Shown: one piece after another, positions 12,659-26,460 of the stretch
Numbering within the stretch: the stretch's first letter is position 1
Layout: every line of letters begins with the position of its first letter
Assembly: GCF_964340395.1 (NCBI RefSeq)
Contig: NC_135564.1
Location: forward strand, 19,389,319-19,453,318
Source: Glandiceps talaboti
Lineage: Eukaryota; Hemichordata; Enteropneusta; Spengelidae
Direction: 5' to 3'
Length of the DNA: 64,000 nucleotides
Program-made: the position numbers and the translations under genes
The notes under the pieces: model-generated
Told to the model about the DNA's origin: nothing
Seen by the model: the letters and a program-made list of their open reading frames with translations, nothing else
The model's database searches: none

Positions 12659-15600
12659 TTTTTTGTTTTTTTATCAATTTTTTTAAATTTTATTTATATC
12701 ACGAAAAAAAGGAAAAAGAAATACAAGACAAAACTTTTGCAACAAAAACTAGTTACTAAAAATAGTGAAAAAAAAATTACAAAGCGAGCTTCACTTTCTG
12801 TTCAATTTTTTGCCACTTAGAATCAAAGTTTTCGTACTTTGCAGTTTTCTTTACTGCGATGTTTTCTATCTCGTATTTAATCTTCAAAATACTCATAAAA
12901 CTTTCAAATGAGGGAATTTTGTTTTTACACTTACAAGTATAAAGAAAATATTTAGCTTGTAAAATAATATAATTGATCATGTAATAATCATCATGATTGA
13001 GAACATCCAAGTAAATGTTACAATTATTCAAAATTATTTGTAAGTGTTCAAATAAGTGTTCATTTATGTCCAACCATAAGCGCTCTGTATACTTACATTC
13101 TACAAATAAATGATCTCTTGTTTGTATTCTATCATGACAATGGTATCTGGTTATTTTCATATGAAATAAACTGTCATTTGTGAATATCAACCTATTTATA
13201 ACCTTTTGTTGAAAACATTGTATTCGAGATTCAACTGTCACGTCTTTGGAAATGGTACAATACTTATTCCAATCTGTGTCACTTACATGAAATCTATTGC
13301 TAAAATATTTTCTGGCTTCTGTGATCTTTAAAGAATAATCTAAAATAATAGTATAGTAATCCTTGGTATTTATCTTTAAACAATCATAGCATGTGTCTCC
13401 CTGAAAAAGTACTGGTTTCAGTGGTCTCGTCTGAACGCGTTCATTAATGCCAAATGTGCTATTCCTAGATACTGCCCTAACCAAACCCGTGAGTGTAAAA
13501 ATAACAGATTCAGGTAAATTCATCTGGCGTAAATTGTAATAATCTGAAGTAATCGGAACATTTCCATCTGTAAAAAGATCTTGAATAAACACAAAGCCAC
13601 TTTTGTACAATCTGTCAATATATATTGGTAAACCTCCAATACTGATATTTCTGTTATTCCATAAAATATCATTGTCACATTCCTCATTCTGATGATCTTT
13701 TTTCTTTAATTCATACCACAAATTTAAAATATCCCTGTTAAAGTCTGGAATGCTAGTAGGAATGCACTGCTTGTTATAATTACAACAAAAAATTAGTTCC
13801 CCGCCAACCTTACGCAAGTAGTACAATGGAATTAGTCTCCATTGTCCTCTTGAATAAAAAATTCTCTTTATCCAAGTTAATTTACAGGCTTTACACCAAG
13901 ATGCCAGATGAATGTGCCTGAATCCACCTTTTTCCCAGGGAGAACACATGGTATCATCCTTTCGCTTAGGCTTTTTGCCATTCCAAAGAAATTGTTCTAT
14001 AACTAAATGAAATTTCGAAAGGAAATGATCAGGTATATGCAACAAGGAAATTTGATAAAGTAACCTCGGAATGATAAGACTTTTCACAATTGTAATCTTT
14101 CCAAGAAGAGTTAAATTCCTACTGTTCCAGATAAACATAGCTTTTTGTGCATTATGTAATCTATCAAAGAAATTTAACTTAATTGTCTCAGCAACTTTAT
14201 ACGAAAAATAAATACCAAGGTATTTAAACATCTTGACCACTTTCAAACCAAAAGGTTTATCTATTCTGTCTCTATCCTTACCCAGCCAAAAAAATTCTGT
14301 TTTGTCTTTGTTTACACAGAGGCCAGAACATTTGGAAAATTTAACTAAGACAGCCATCACAATGGCGACAGAATGTTCATCCTTCAAAAGTAAAGTTGTG
14401 TCATCAGCGAACTGAACCAATTTAATTTCATCATTACAAACTCTTAAACCTTCTATATCTGTATTACTTCTAACTGCTATACTTAAAAACTCAACAGCCA
14501 TGACAAACAGATATGGGGAAAGCGGGTCTCCCTGGCGAACCCCTCGCTTGATGTCAAAATAACTCGATGTAATCTTATTATTCATGATGCAACTCTTGAT
14601 GTCCGTGTAAAATACAGTAAACCAGCGTATCAGTGAGGTTCCAAAGCCAAATCTAAGCAAGCAACGTGAAATAAATTTCCAATTTATGGAATCAAACGCT
14701 TTTCGAAAATCAACCATGAGAAGGATACCTGGAATGTCCCTTTCCCTTGTATAAAAAAGAATATCAGATATAAGGCGTATTGATTCCCCAATGTAACGAC
14801 CCGTTACATAACCGGTCTGACATGGACTGATAATAGAGGGGAGGCACTGTTTAATTCGAAAGGCAATAACTTTAGATGCCAGCTTACTGTCTACATGATT
14901 AGGGAAATTGGACGTCAATTTTCAATTTTCATACGATCTGAATTTTTCTTTTCCACTAGAATTATAATACTTTGTTTCTGTGTTGTGCTCATACTTCCCT
15001 CTTCATAACTGAAATTAAAAACTTTGACAAGGAAAGGGCCTATTACATCCCAAAACTTTCGGAAAAATTCCACAGTCAATCCATCGTTGCCTGGCGTTTT
15101 ACCACTTTTAAGAGTAGATAAAATCCTTTCACATTCGATCATAGTAATAGGTCCATCACACAAAAGTTTCTCGGCATTAGAGACCTGAGATACCTCGTTA
15201 TCAGAAAGGAAATGATCTGCTGCATTGATGTCCATTACTCTCTCTGCATACAAATTTTCATAAAATGATTTACAATGTGCCAAAATCTCACGATTATTGG
15301 TGAGAGCTACGTTTGAGTTATTTACTAACTTTCGAATCTGTTTTTTCTTGAAATTTCTTTTTTCTAAGTTCAAAAAATATTTCGATGATTTTCCCCCCTC
15401 TTCATGCCAAGTAACTTTTGATCTAATTATGGCACCTCTTGTCTGATATTCTAACATTTCCTCATACTGTTTCTTTATCCTGTCATAAGTAACTTGATTT
15501 TCATGCGTTGGCCCACTATCCAGCTGTTTTTCGGCTTCCTCCATCAAAACCTGAAGACTAACAAAACTTTCCCTTTGTTGCTTAGCTTTGACTTTTGAAT

Positions 15601-17459
15601 AGGAAGTCGAAAAAGAGCGGATATTCATCTTTACTAAATCCCAAATAACCCTTAAATCCGTCAACTGTTCAGAGTATTCTCTAATCCATTTACTAATAGC
15701 ATCATTTAATTGATCGCAAAATTCTTCATCAACAAAACTGGAATTAAAAATCCAAAACCCTGGACCTCGATTTTCAGCAGAAGTTTCATTTTCAAGACAG
15801 AGAAAAATTCCTGAATGATCAGAATTCACACTTGGAATAACATCAACACGCTTTACATTGTCATGCAAATGGTGCGAAATCAGCCAGAAGTCAATACGAG
15901 ATTGCATAAAAGGATTTTTCTGTCTATAGGTATATCTTGCACTATCATTATTCTTCACTCTGAAAATATCTTGGAGGTCCAAAGTATGAGTAATATTTTC
16001 AATTTCAGAAATAACAGTATTCTTTTCATTGAGATAGATGAGCCAATGTCGTGAGCTGCACCTGTCTAGAGGCGACAGACAACAATTAAAATCTCCTCCT
16101 AAAATAATGTTTCATTCTGAGACGCACCACACGTATCTAACATCTGGAGCAATGCTCTGAAAAACTGCAATTGTCCATGAGCCCCTGATGAAGGTGCATA
16201 AATGTTACATAACACAAATCGTTCATTTTCAATGTCGACTTCAAGAATTACATAACGACCATCATCATCTAAAATACTATTTCTAATATCAAAGTCAACT
16301 CTCTTCGAAAATAATATTGCTGTTCCTTTACTGTGAGTCGAACCATGGGAAAAAATAATCTTACCTTCTCCCCATTGTTGTTGCCAAGAAATTTCATTTG
16401 ACTTTTGACTATAAGTTTCTTGTAAAAAGAAGACATGTGCTTTTCTTTTCTTTAACCAAGTAAAAATCCTTTTACGTTTGTGAAAATCTCTAATCCCTCT
16501 TGTGTTTAATGAAACTAATTTTAATTGCATTGAAAATGATAAAGTAAAAGTTCGACTTTACACAACGACAACATCTTACTCCGGTGTTTGAGAACCAGCA
16601 GCTAGCGTACTGTCTATTCTTGTTTCTGGACCGGTGTACAGTTGATTGTCAATGTACAACTTGTCTACAACCATTGTCACTCGTTTCTGCTCTCGTTTAG
16701 CCATTTTCATAACTGGGTACAATTTTTTTCTTGTTTGTCGAATTTCAAGGGGAAAGTCTTCTGAGATTCCAAAGTGGGTGTTCCTGAGTTCCTTTGCTGA
16801 CTTTGCTCACCAAATAATACCAGTTTAGGGTCGCCAGCTAAACGTAAGAGGGAAAAATCGACTTCACTAGAGCCTAGCCTTGACGAAACTGAAGACGACA
16901 TTGCCACTACTTGGACGAGTCACTGCAGCATTGTTCTACACATGTATACATGAACAGTGGATGGAAATCATTAACCAGAAGCTGGACCAGTTGTTGAAGA
17001 TAGAAGAAAATGTGAGTAAATACGAGCTTCACTGAGTCAATATTTCGAAAAGTCTTCAATATCAACAAGAGGAAGTTGTAGATTTGAAGAAGAAAGTAGT
17101 AGATCAAGAACGAGAAATGAAAATGGTCAAAACGGAACTCGAACAACAAAAGAAGTTGAACATAGATTTGAATCGACGCTACATTGACCTCGAGACGAGC
17201 AGTAGACGAGATAACTTGATATTTTATAAATTAGAAGAAACACCCGTTGAAACAGATGAAGAGACTGAACAAAAACTTCGCACTTTTATTGTTAACGAAT
17301 TAAAAGTGCCACCCTTACAAGCTCAACAAATAAAATTTGAACGGGTACACCGAGTCAAATCAAGAACGCAACCAACTGACCAAAATCGTTCCAGAAACCG
17401 CCGTGAGTCGCGCCCTATTATCGAGAAGTTTAATCACTATAAGGACCGTGAGTTAGTAC
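12659..17459 (-). mobile_element. Tx1/L1-like LINE with 5' inversion, copy B
   Basis: The poly(A) end is the T-rich run at 12659-12675, so the element reads on the minus strand. ORF2 begins at 16530 with an AP endonuclease start (KLVSLNTRGIRD, LQET). It is broken near 16100, near 15990 and at 14915-14918. The reverse transcriptase has VDFRKAFDS, GVRQGDPLSPYLF and FADDT (about 14400). A C-terminal zinc-knuckle-like region ends at 12777. The ORF1 C-terminus (SEDFPLEIRQTRKKLYP, ending at about 16574) is on the minus strand at 16574-16772, but the ORF1 N-terminal part with its coiled coil and RPIIEKFNHYKDRE block is on the plus strand at ~16800-17459. This inverted 5' piece is the twin-priming structure of L1-type insertions. 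The exact 15-bp target duplication shows it is an insertion, not a host gene. Confidence 0.93.
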
Positions 17460-17880
17460 GACATTGTACATTGTGACTGATAACAATAAGAGGGTTCAGT
17501 TGTCGATAGCACTGAAATTCATACATAACTGAAAAAAAAACCATTACACGCAAAAGTCTTCTTTTTTTACTATGAAAAGTGTACACAACAAGCGAAACGA
17601 CCATACCTCTCTAAATTTTTAATAACCTGTACTGCCCTACTAAATACTGTTCAAAAGATTTCCCAAAAAGATGTAAAGAATATTTCGATTTGATTTGAAT
17701 AGTATCATTCCAAATTTTTGCACCTGCGAATGAAATAGCAAACTGACCAAAATTCGTTCTCGCATATGGTACGGGTAAAGATTTTGACGATGACAAAGTC
17801 TCGTATTATGTTTATGTTTTATGTCACTAAAATAATCGGACAAGATAATCACTGATCATAGAGAATCACTGAATATAGGC
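17460..17880 (-). mobile_element. Remainder of the old LINE 3' fragment split by the Tx1/L1 insertion, copy B
   Basis: The sequence starts with the right target duplication (17460-17474) and continues as in 2351-2760 of copy A, with the same reverse transcriptase C-terminal reading (HNTRLCHRQ, ARTNFGQF). The other half lies left of the insertion, at about 12540-12658. One LINE is nested in another. Confidence 0.75.
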
Positions 17881-18735
17881 TTGAGCTTATTGTGGCGAGG
17901 CGTTACTAGACATTTTGCAAATGTACTCAATAAACGAACGCTCATAAGGTTTAATTTTGTCAAATATTAATCATGACGAAATATTTCGTGCCTCCATCCC
18001 TTTCAGATCATTACAATTTTCATGCCCCCAACCCCTCTTCGCACCCCAATTTTTTCCATAGCTCTCGCACCATTTTATCATTCTTACCCCCCCCCCCACG
18101 TAAATCTGCTTGTTCCCTAATGCCATGTTAATGCACAAAACTGTATTGATTAACTTTTCAGTCCCATCTTTCGTCCTACGCCATAGCAGAGCATTGGACA
18201 AGCATAATACCCCATCCACATGTCTTCTGATTCCTCTTATGCAAGTTCCTGTACTCCACAAGTATAAACAATTCATGAGAAACAGGAAGTTCACAGTTAC
18301 TGGTATTGGTAGGATGTCAACAACCTAGATTATTTCTGACTATCGAGAGCTGTCTTTTCACTTGACCTCTGACCACCAGACTACACTCGTCTCTAAGCCT
18401 GTTCCGAAGTCATGCTACTTACACACCTAAGGACAGATTTTGATTGCTATAGCCATTTAGATTTTGATTGCTATAGCCATATAGTTTTGGAAAAAGGGAA
18501 TTGCTGTCGTGGTGCACGGTGGCCGAAGAAAATTGTTTTTGGGTCCTATCCTCCAGCCCTCCCCTCAGAAAACAAATGGTTTACCCCATAGGGAGAATGG
18601 ATGCCTAGTATGCAGTTACGTCGATAGAGGGTGCACTTCGTGAGCGTGATGCTTTTAGTAGAAAACCGGATGTTTACAATTCACCTAATAGTTTTAACAA
18701 ATAAAATATTTCTAGGAATTTGATCACGTCTACTT

Positions 18736-18742
18736 TATAAAA
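18736..18742 (+). promoter_or_regulatory. TATA box of resistin-like copy B
   Basis: TATAAAA lies in the same context as at 3621. The first, noncoding exon probably starts near 18765 and ends at 18922 (AAG|GTAAGT). Confidence 0.6.
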
Positions 18743-19390
18743 CTGCAGAGTGGAAGGATAAAGCAAGTTATACGATTGACTGTCCTCAACACTGTAGTGC
18801 AATTCTTTCAGGCAGAGTGAACAGCCGTCGACGATTTCGTGAGACGGATCATTGTCCTACAATTACAGTACTACATTTTACACAACGACTTTGGTGCAAA
18901 TTGCTTTCTTAGCATTTTCAAGGTAAGTATATTGAACTTTTTTATTTTGTCTGTAGATCTAGAGTTACTCATTTTACCTTCACAGTTTCGTCTCCTATTT
19001 TGTCTGTCATCTCCACTGATGCGATATTTCGTGAACTAGAAATGTTACTCTTCTATCACATTCGAATTCTCAAGTAACCATCAAGTAACTACAAGTAACC
19101 GTCTAAGGTTATAGAGTTACACAGCGTGTCCCATTTAACAAACTAAACATTAGAGAGAGTCACATAGGTACAGACTGCACCCGCCTAATAAAAACAGTCA
19201 CAAATCATTATACCGTTAATCGTTCAAATCGATGGAACACTAAACCTAAGGCCAAAAATAAAAAGGGGTGTTTCTGATCAGGACATTTTGTCAAAAGTGG
19301 TGCGACGATGCAATTTATTTTTATATTGTCAAACCTGTCACTCAATCTACGATTTATGGCGCAGTTACGTACTGTTCTCTTTATTTAGAC

Positions 19391-19688
19391 CTTTAGAGCA
19401 AGTGTGTATGTATATGTGGGGCAAATGTCCGACGGTCATTTTCTAGTTCACTATTATCTCTGGAAGTGTCTTCATCAGTGAATTAATGTACGGAGGGTTA
19501 TTTTTGTGTTTTCCCCCGGATGTGCAGACTGCATGGGCTGGACAAACATGTAAAAAAATCGACGTGGGGGTATTTGTGATGCGCGCGCTGACCAGAAACA
19601 ATTCTTTCTTTTTTTGGCCTAAAAGGCTGCAAATTAGTGTTGATACCTTGTACACCGAACATCAAATCTTGGGGAATTATCCTCTGAT
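19391..19688. mobile_element. About 300 bp insertion in intron 1 of copy B, absent from copy A
   Basis: Copy A reads tttatttagatattttgaaag without interruption (about 4306-4322). Copy B splits this around about 300 bp of unrelated sequence. I find no clear terminal repeats or coding capacity in it. It could be a private insertion in B or a deletion in A. Confidence 0.55.
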
Positions 19689-19751
19689 ATTTTGAAAGTT
19701 AGCAATTTAAGGTTTTGTTTGTTTTCTTTCTTTCTAGCTTTCGAGTATAAT

Positions 19752-20879
<1,128 letters not shown>

Positions 20880-21120
20880 GATATAGCTCATGGATTAGAA
20901 TCATTATGAGGAGCGCTATTTTTAGTTACGTACAACTGCGAATCGTTCACTTTTTAGGCTGACATACATGTAATTATAGGAATTGTATGTTAGTTTCTGT
21001 TTTCTTGTGTCGTAATAATGAAAAAAAAAATGATATTATTATTTCCTTCACTTTTAAATGTGTAGTATCCACGGAACCAGCCATGGAATCGTTTTTTTTC
21101 AAGAGTCTATACATGCAATG

Positions 21121-21322
21121 CACAGTCACTTGTGAACTAATATTATATTCCAGGATGGTCATTCTAGTCTGGGATGACCACAATACAAAATAATGACGTT
21201 ATTTGGTATATACGATAATTATTCAAAAATACCGTTGCTGGTGATTGCTAATTGACAGTATTCCTAGACTATTTAGAATTATTAGCATCCTGGAATAGAA
21301 TATTCGCTCACAAGTGACTGTG
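21121..21322. mobile_element. Foldback (MITE-like) repeat in the 3' flank of resistin-like copy B
   Basis: The left arm cacagtcacttgtgaactaa is the near inverse of the right arm ending cacaagtgactgtg. It is orthologous to 7239-7440. Confidence 0.65.
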
Positions 21323-21875
21323 ACGTAATGTATCTCCGCTTTCGCGACCACATTTAGTTAGCTTAGCTAGCCAACATCTCAGGACAATTTCATACTAGTA
21401 CAGTGCCGTAAAAAGGTCATGAAATTGTTTTACGACGATGCATGAATGGCGTCAAATTAGAGATCATCAGGAAGAATGCTCAATTTACTATAGTAACTGT
21501 GTTTCACGTCTACTGTGCTTGTCTTAATTTTGTTTACACATCCGGTGTTAAATTAATATAAAAACAGGGTTCATGGAAGATAAAGATATAAAATTCAAAA
21601 TCTGGTCGAAACTAGGAGAGCTGTCTATTGACAGTTTTTTAATCTGTAAATGTCAAAATAAAGAAGCGCCAAATAATCTAATCACCATCTCTTGAACATG
21701 ATATGACTTATGTACATTTTTTACATTGAGGGCGCTCTTACAAGCATTGGCCATCACATTTGATCCATTTTGTTTTGAAAAGAAATCTGTAGTTTCATAT
21801 CACACATTGTTATTCATTTAAAATGGTCAAATAAAAACAACGACTATATAACTTTTAACTTGTCGGTTTTAGTTG

Positions 21876-21876
<1 letters not shown>

Positions 21877-21938
<62 letters not shown>

Positions 21939-22075
21939 GGATGTGCATATGTATCTGTGTGTATGTGTGTATGTATGTATGTATGTATGTATGTATGTAT
22001 GTGTGTGTGTATGTATGTATGTATGTATGTATGAATGTACGTACAACTACGTACGTACGTACGTATGTATGTATG

Positions 22076-22106
<31 letters not shown>

Positions 22107-22190
22107 TATATGTGTGTATGTATATGTACATGTGTATGTGCGTGTATGTGTATGTATGTATGTGTGTGTGTGTGTGTGTGTGTACATATT
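21877..22190. repeat. (TCTG)n/(TATG)n/(TACG) microsatellite, copy B
   Basis: A short TCTG run (about 60 bp) is followed by TATG units and a small acgtacgtacgt palindrome near 22040-22070. It is much shorter in TCTG than copy A. Confidence 0.95.
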
Positions 22191-22996
22191 GGAGAGGTTT
22201 TCAGTTCGTAATCACACGTATACTAACAGACTGAGTATAGATGTCTTAGAAATGACAAGAAAGATACTTAGAATCATTTCATTTATCATAAGTCCACAAT
22301 TTCACAAGTAGCAAACAACAGTAGTTTTCGTCCCGGATACGTACTTGTGATGTACTTCCCAACAACGATTTTTTCTGGTCTGGCTATGAGGGCGTCACCA
22401 ATTTGCAAGTGCTAAAAATATTTTGGTTGGATTCAAAATATATAGGTTCGGTAGGGCCATCAGAAATGTATGAATAAACAGTTTAAATGTAGTCAACTTT
22501 TGAATGATTCAGAAATATTTTTTATCGTTTTGCCATGAATTAAATGATGAAATAATTATGATAAAAGTGAATTTTCGGTGAAACAATTATATAAACTAAT
22601 CAGCACATTCTACGTATGTTGATCTCAACTTGACAGTCTAAAGGGAAGGCGCCTTCTTGAACATTTTGCTTTAAAAGGGAAAGTTTTGAGTAACTGAAAT
22701 AAATGAGATCACAACCAAATTTTTGAATTGATACAAAAATAGTTTATTGTATCAAAATTCTTCATATATTATAGTCTAAAAATATATAAATAAAATCCAT
22801 CTGCAATATTGTTACAATCAAAAAAAAGTATTTCTATTGATTAAAATTTACTGGCAATGAAATCTAGTCTACTAGTAGACAACCTGCAATGGTAGAAAAG
22901 AACAGAAAGTGGTAATTAGTGAGAGGATGTGATTTTATATTGTCATGTTACTACTATAATTACTATTATATGTATGTTTTATGTTAATGTCATAAT

Positions 22997-23070
22997 GTTG
23001 TTGTTGTTGTTGTTGTTGTCGTCGTCGTCGTTGTTGTTGTTGTTGCTGTTGTTGATGATGATGATGATGA

Positions 23071-23103
<33 letters not shown>
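22997..23103. repeat. (GTT/GTC/GAT)n microsatellite, copy B
   Basis: This triplet repeat is equivalent to 9208-9312, with an added GAT block. Nothing gene-like is seen from 22200 to 24227 otherwise. Confidence 0.95.
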
Positions 23104-23105
<2 letters not shown>

Positions 23106-24742
23106 TTAAAAAGTGTGACCCAGAAGCTCTAAAACCTAAATCAACTTGTACTGCTATACCGGTATTAGTAATATAGATAGAAATTCACGTAAAACCATAT
23201 ACTATAGTCGTGGTCTCAGTTATTGCTCTTATACACGTTGTACAACTTACCTTATTTCATATGAAAACTGCTGGAAGACATCATCTATTCTATACATTGG
23301 GTGTCTTAGCAACTCTTTTCTCCTCGATTCCACCATCCTCACTGATAATAGAAAAACACAAAGACGTTAGTGGAGAAACAGTCACGTGATAGTGAAATGG
23401 AAACGAAATATGTAAACTTAGACTCAATATGATGAAAATCTAATGTAGGGAACTACATCCGTAGGTACAAGGCGCTCGGAGAATTAAAAAGAACAAACGA
23501 CAATAAAAATAGAGGTAATGAAAGAAATCGAGTCAAGTTCACTACATTATATTTGAATCACACACACTGACTTAGACCTCAGACCACTATTGATTCTCTA
23601 TAATGGTCTTAGCTTAGACTGTATGGTACGTTTTGTCGCTCAGACGTCATTGATCTTGTGCAATTAGATTGGCCGCGACGATGCCTGAGGGCGCCCTGTC
23701 ACGGTGTTGTTTCCTCAGATTGGAATATCACCATGAATAGATAAAAGTGAATATATTTCTTCGTTCTTCGGAAAATACGAGTGACCTGAGGGACCCTTGT
23801 CCTGCGATCACAGGTATTTTCCTCGGCTGAACGAAGAAAAACATTGGGGAATAATATAATTATATAACACAATCGCCAGTAAAATATAAAAAAAAAAATC
23901 GGAAGAAAGTAATCGCAATTTTAAGCGTTTTGACTCATATTTCGAACACAGCAGAACGTAGACACACGTTGTGATGGCATACATGCGTCTTGTCCTGACG
24001 TAGAACGACCAGAGTATATATTCCATATTTTTTTGTTGAATCTGACTCGTGCATGGTATAATGACTGGCTAGGTTTCCCGCCATACAGACTTTGACGACG
24101 ATTGATTATACATATGGCATTATACCATGTGTAAGTCAATCCATTGTCTTTGAATAGAAACTTGATGAAGATACGGATTTTATAAACTGGCTCTGTGGTG
24201 CTCAAAATATCAAAATCGCTATTGATTATTTTCCCCTACTTTTTATACTGATTATGCCTGAGGGGGCTAAATTATATTATTGCCCAATAGTCTTCTCCAG
24301 GGTCATATGCTTCTCGTATTTTCCTTGGAATTGGCTGAATGGAAGACAAATATTAGGGAATGTTTGGGGATAATATCTATTTGTATCAACGCAAACCAAA
24401 TTGAACTCATTCGAACAAAAAAGTATATGGGATTTATATCCGGTTCGTTTACGTCACGATAATGTGTGTTTATGTCATTGGTTCCGAGGTGTTTATACAT
24501 CAATCAAAATGTTCAAATTCGTCGCCCCTAATACCTTTCACGGTTTACATAAATGTTGCATGCCAGGGTATAAATATGTAACATTTCTTAATATTTGTCG
24601 TCATGCAGCTAGAAAGCACTCTTGACCCAAGGAATTAAAGCTTGTTACTACTCATGTTTCGATTCGATTCGCAATGCCACGGCCTTCTCATAATTAGGTC
24701 ACCTGTATTTTCCTTGGCTGAACAAAAGACAATATTTAAACA

Positions 24743-24882
24743 ATAATGTACGCCCTTCCAGCCCATAATCATGGACGAAAGCAAACTTTGAACGACATAA
24801 TGGGCGAGGCGACAGCCGAGCCCATTATGGAGTGCAAAGTTTGCTTGAGTCCATTATGGACTGGGAGGGCATACATTATTGT
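24743..24882. mobile_element. Short foldback MITE in copy C, partly deleted in copy B
   Basis: The left arm aataatgtacgcccttccag is the near inverse of the right arm ctgggagggcatacattatt. An inner pair (aaactttgaacgacat... and ...tggagtgcaaagttt) is also inverted. In copy B (about 10935-11025) the left arm is missing. Confidence 0.65.
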
Positions 24883-25969
24883 TATTATTTTATAGTTTTG
24901 CCAATTCCAGTGAATTTGTAGACCGAGAAACGCAAAACAACGTATATTACACAGCGCTGAACATCGTCTGCCATGTTCGGCCCGGAAGCTGAATACTAAT
25001 CATAGCGACACACGTACGTACGCGTACACACACATACACTTCAATGTAATGCTGTGAAGACAAACTTGTTTCATGAATGCGTTGTATTTTTAAACAGTGG
25101 AAATGACAATCATAAGTAACAACATACATTTCGAAAAAATACCTAGTCGTATGAAGAAACAGAACAAATAAGCTTGTATTGTTATGCTCGTTCCGGGGCC
25201 GCGATGCCCAATAACGGAGTACATTATCAGTAATAATGTACAGCGATGACGTCACAAAATTCACTGGAATTGGTAATGCTATAATATAATAGGGGATAAC
25301 ATCTAATCATTGCCTGTGTCATCAAAGCCCTATAGTGACAACAACTGATGACAGTCTAGATCTATTTCTTGATTTAGTTACTCGCCTCAGAACAGTAATA
25401 ATGTAATGATCCCACCTGATATATTTGAAACCTTTGTGTATCTTAATGACATCTACAAAGTGAATTTTACACTTTGTCTTTTCCTGCTTTCTCCATAGGC
25501 ATACGATGTCAGCGATCATTTCCCTGTCGAGATGGTATTAGATTAGGGATACAGTGACCAATTGTGAAAAAAATGTACAATGTTAAAAGTGATATATAAT
25601 CAGTGTATAACCGAATAAAACTAACCATTTGATTTCAACTCAATTTGTTTCATGTGATCCTTTTAACAAATGCAATATACAGACGTAGGTGGCGCTCTAT
25701 CATGATACGAGACATGTAATATTTACGAGCAAGGATAACATGTATGCGAACAACGACAATGTCTAGCCATAGACCGTCTACTAATGTTAACAGAGGGTAT
25801 ATGGTCTCGTATAGCATTAATATGATTTGCGACATAACAATGTATATAACTAATAAACTGAGTTGCGACAAATATCTCGGCAACAGTTGTGTGTTCTTGA
25901 TTGGGTATGTTTCGTGGCATTTGATATGACAAGTCAATGATGTAATCATGTATACAGAGATAACCTCAG

Positions 25970-26270
25970 ACGGACAGACAGACAGACAGACAGACATACA
26001 GACGCAGGCAGACCTCTAGGATGCATACAGGGTGACAGACAGACAGGGTGACAGACAGGGGGAGGGAGGGAGGGAAGGAGGGAGGGAGAGAGTGCGTGAA
26101 TGATAGTTAGATAGAGATATATAGATATATAGATAGATAGATCGATAGATAGATAGATAGATAGATAGACAGACAGATACAGACAGACAGACAGCCAGAC
26201 AGACAGACAGACAGACAGAGACAGAGAGACAGAGACAGACAGCGAGACAGACAGAGAGACAGTCAGAGAG
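25970..26270. repeat. (GACA)n/(GATA)n/(GGGA)n microsatellite block, copy C
   Basis: This is equivalent to 1846-2166 and 12125-12450, with its own unit counts. Confidence 0.95.
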
Positions 26271-26460
26271 ATTAAATCATACACGAACACATTCTCATGG
26301 CAGTCGCCCGCATAATTAATAATAAGTTGCCATGGTTTATTTACCGAAATGTTTAAGTGGTTACAAACTATAATGGTAACAAAAAACAAAAGAGAAGGGT
26401 AAATGGGGAGTCAATAAATAGTTTGCATCTAGTTTAGCCTGACCCCCTGACATTGTACAT

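Noticed and set aside
12777-16530. The long minus frames as host genes
   Set aside because: They are endonuclease and reverse transcriptase pieces of one LINE with an exact target duplication and an empty site in copy A.
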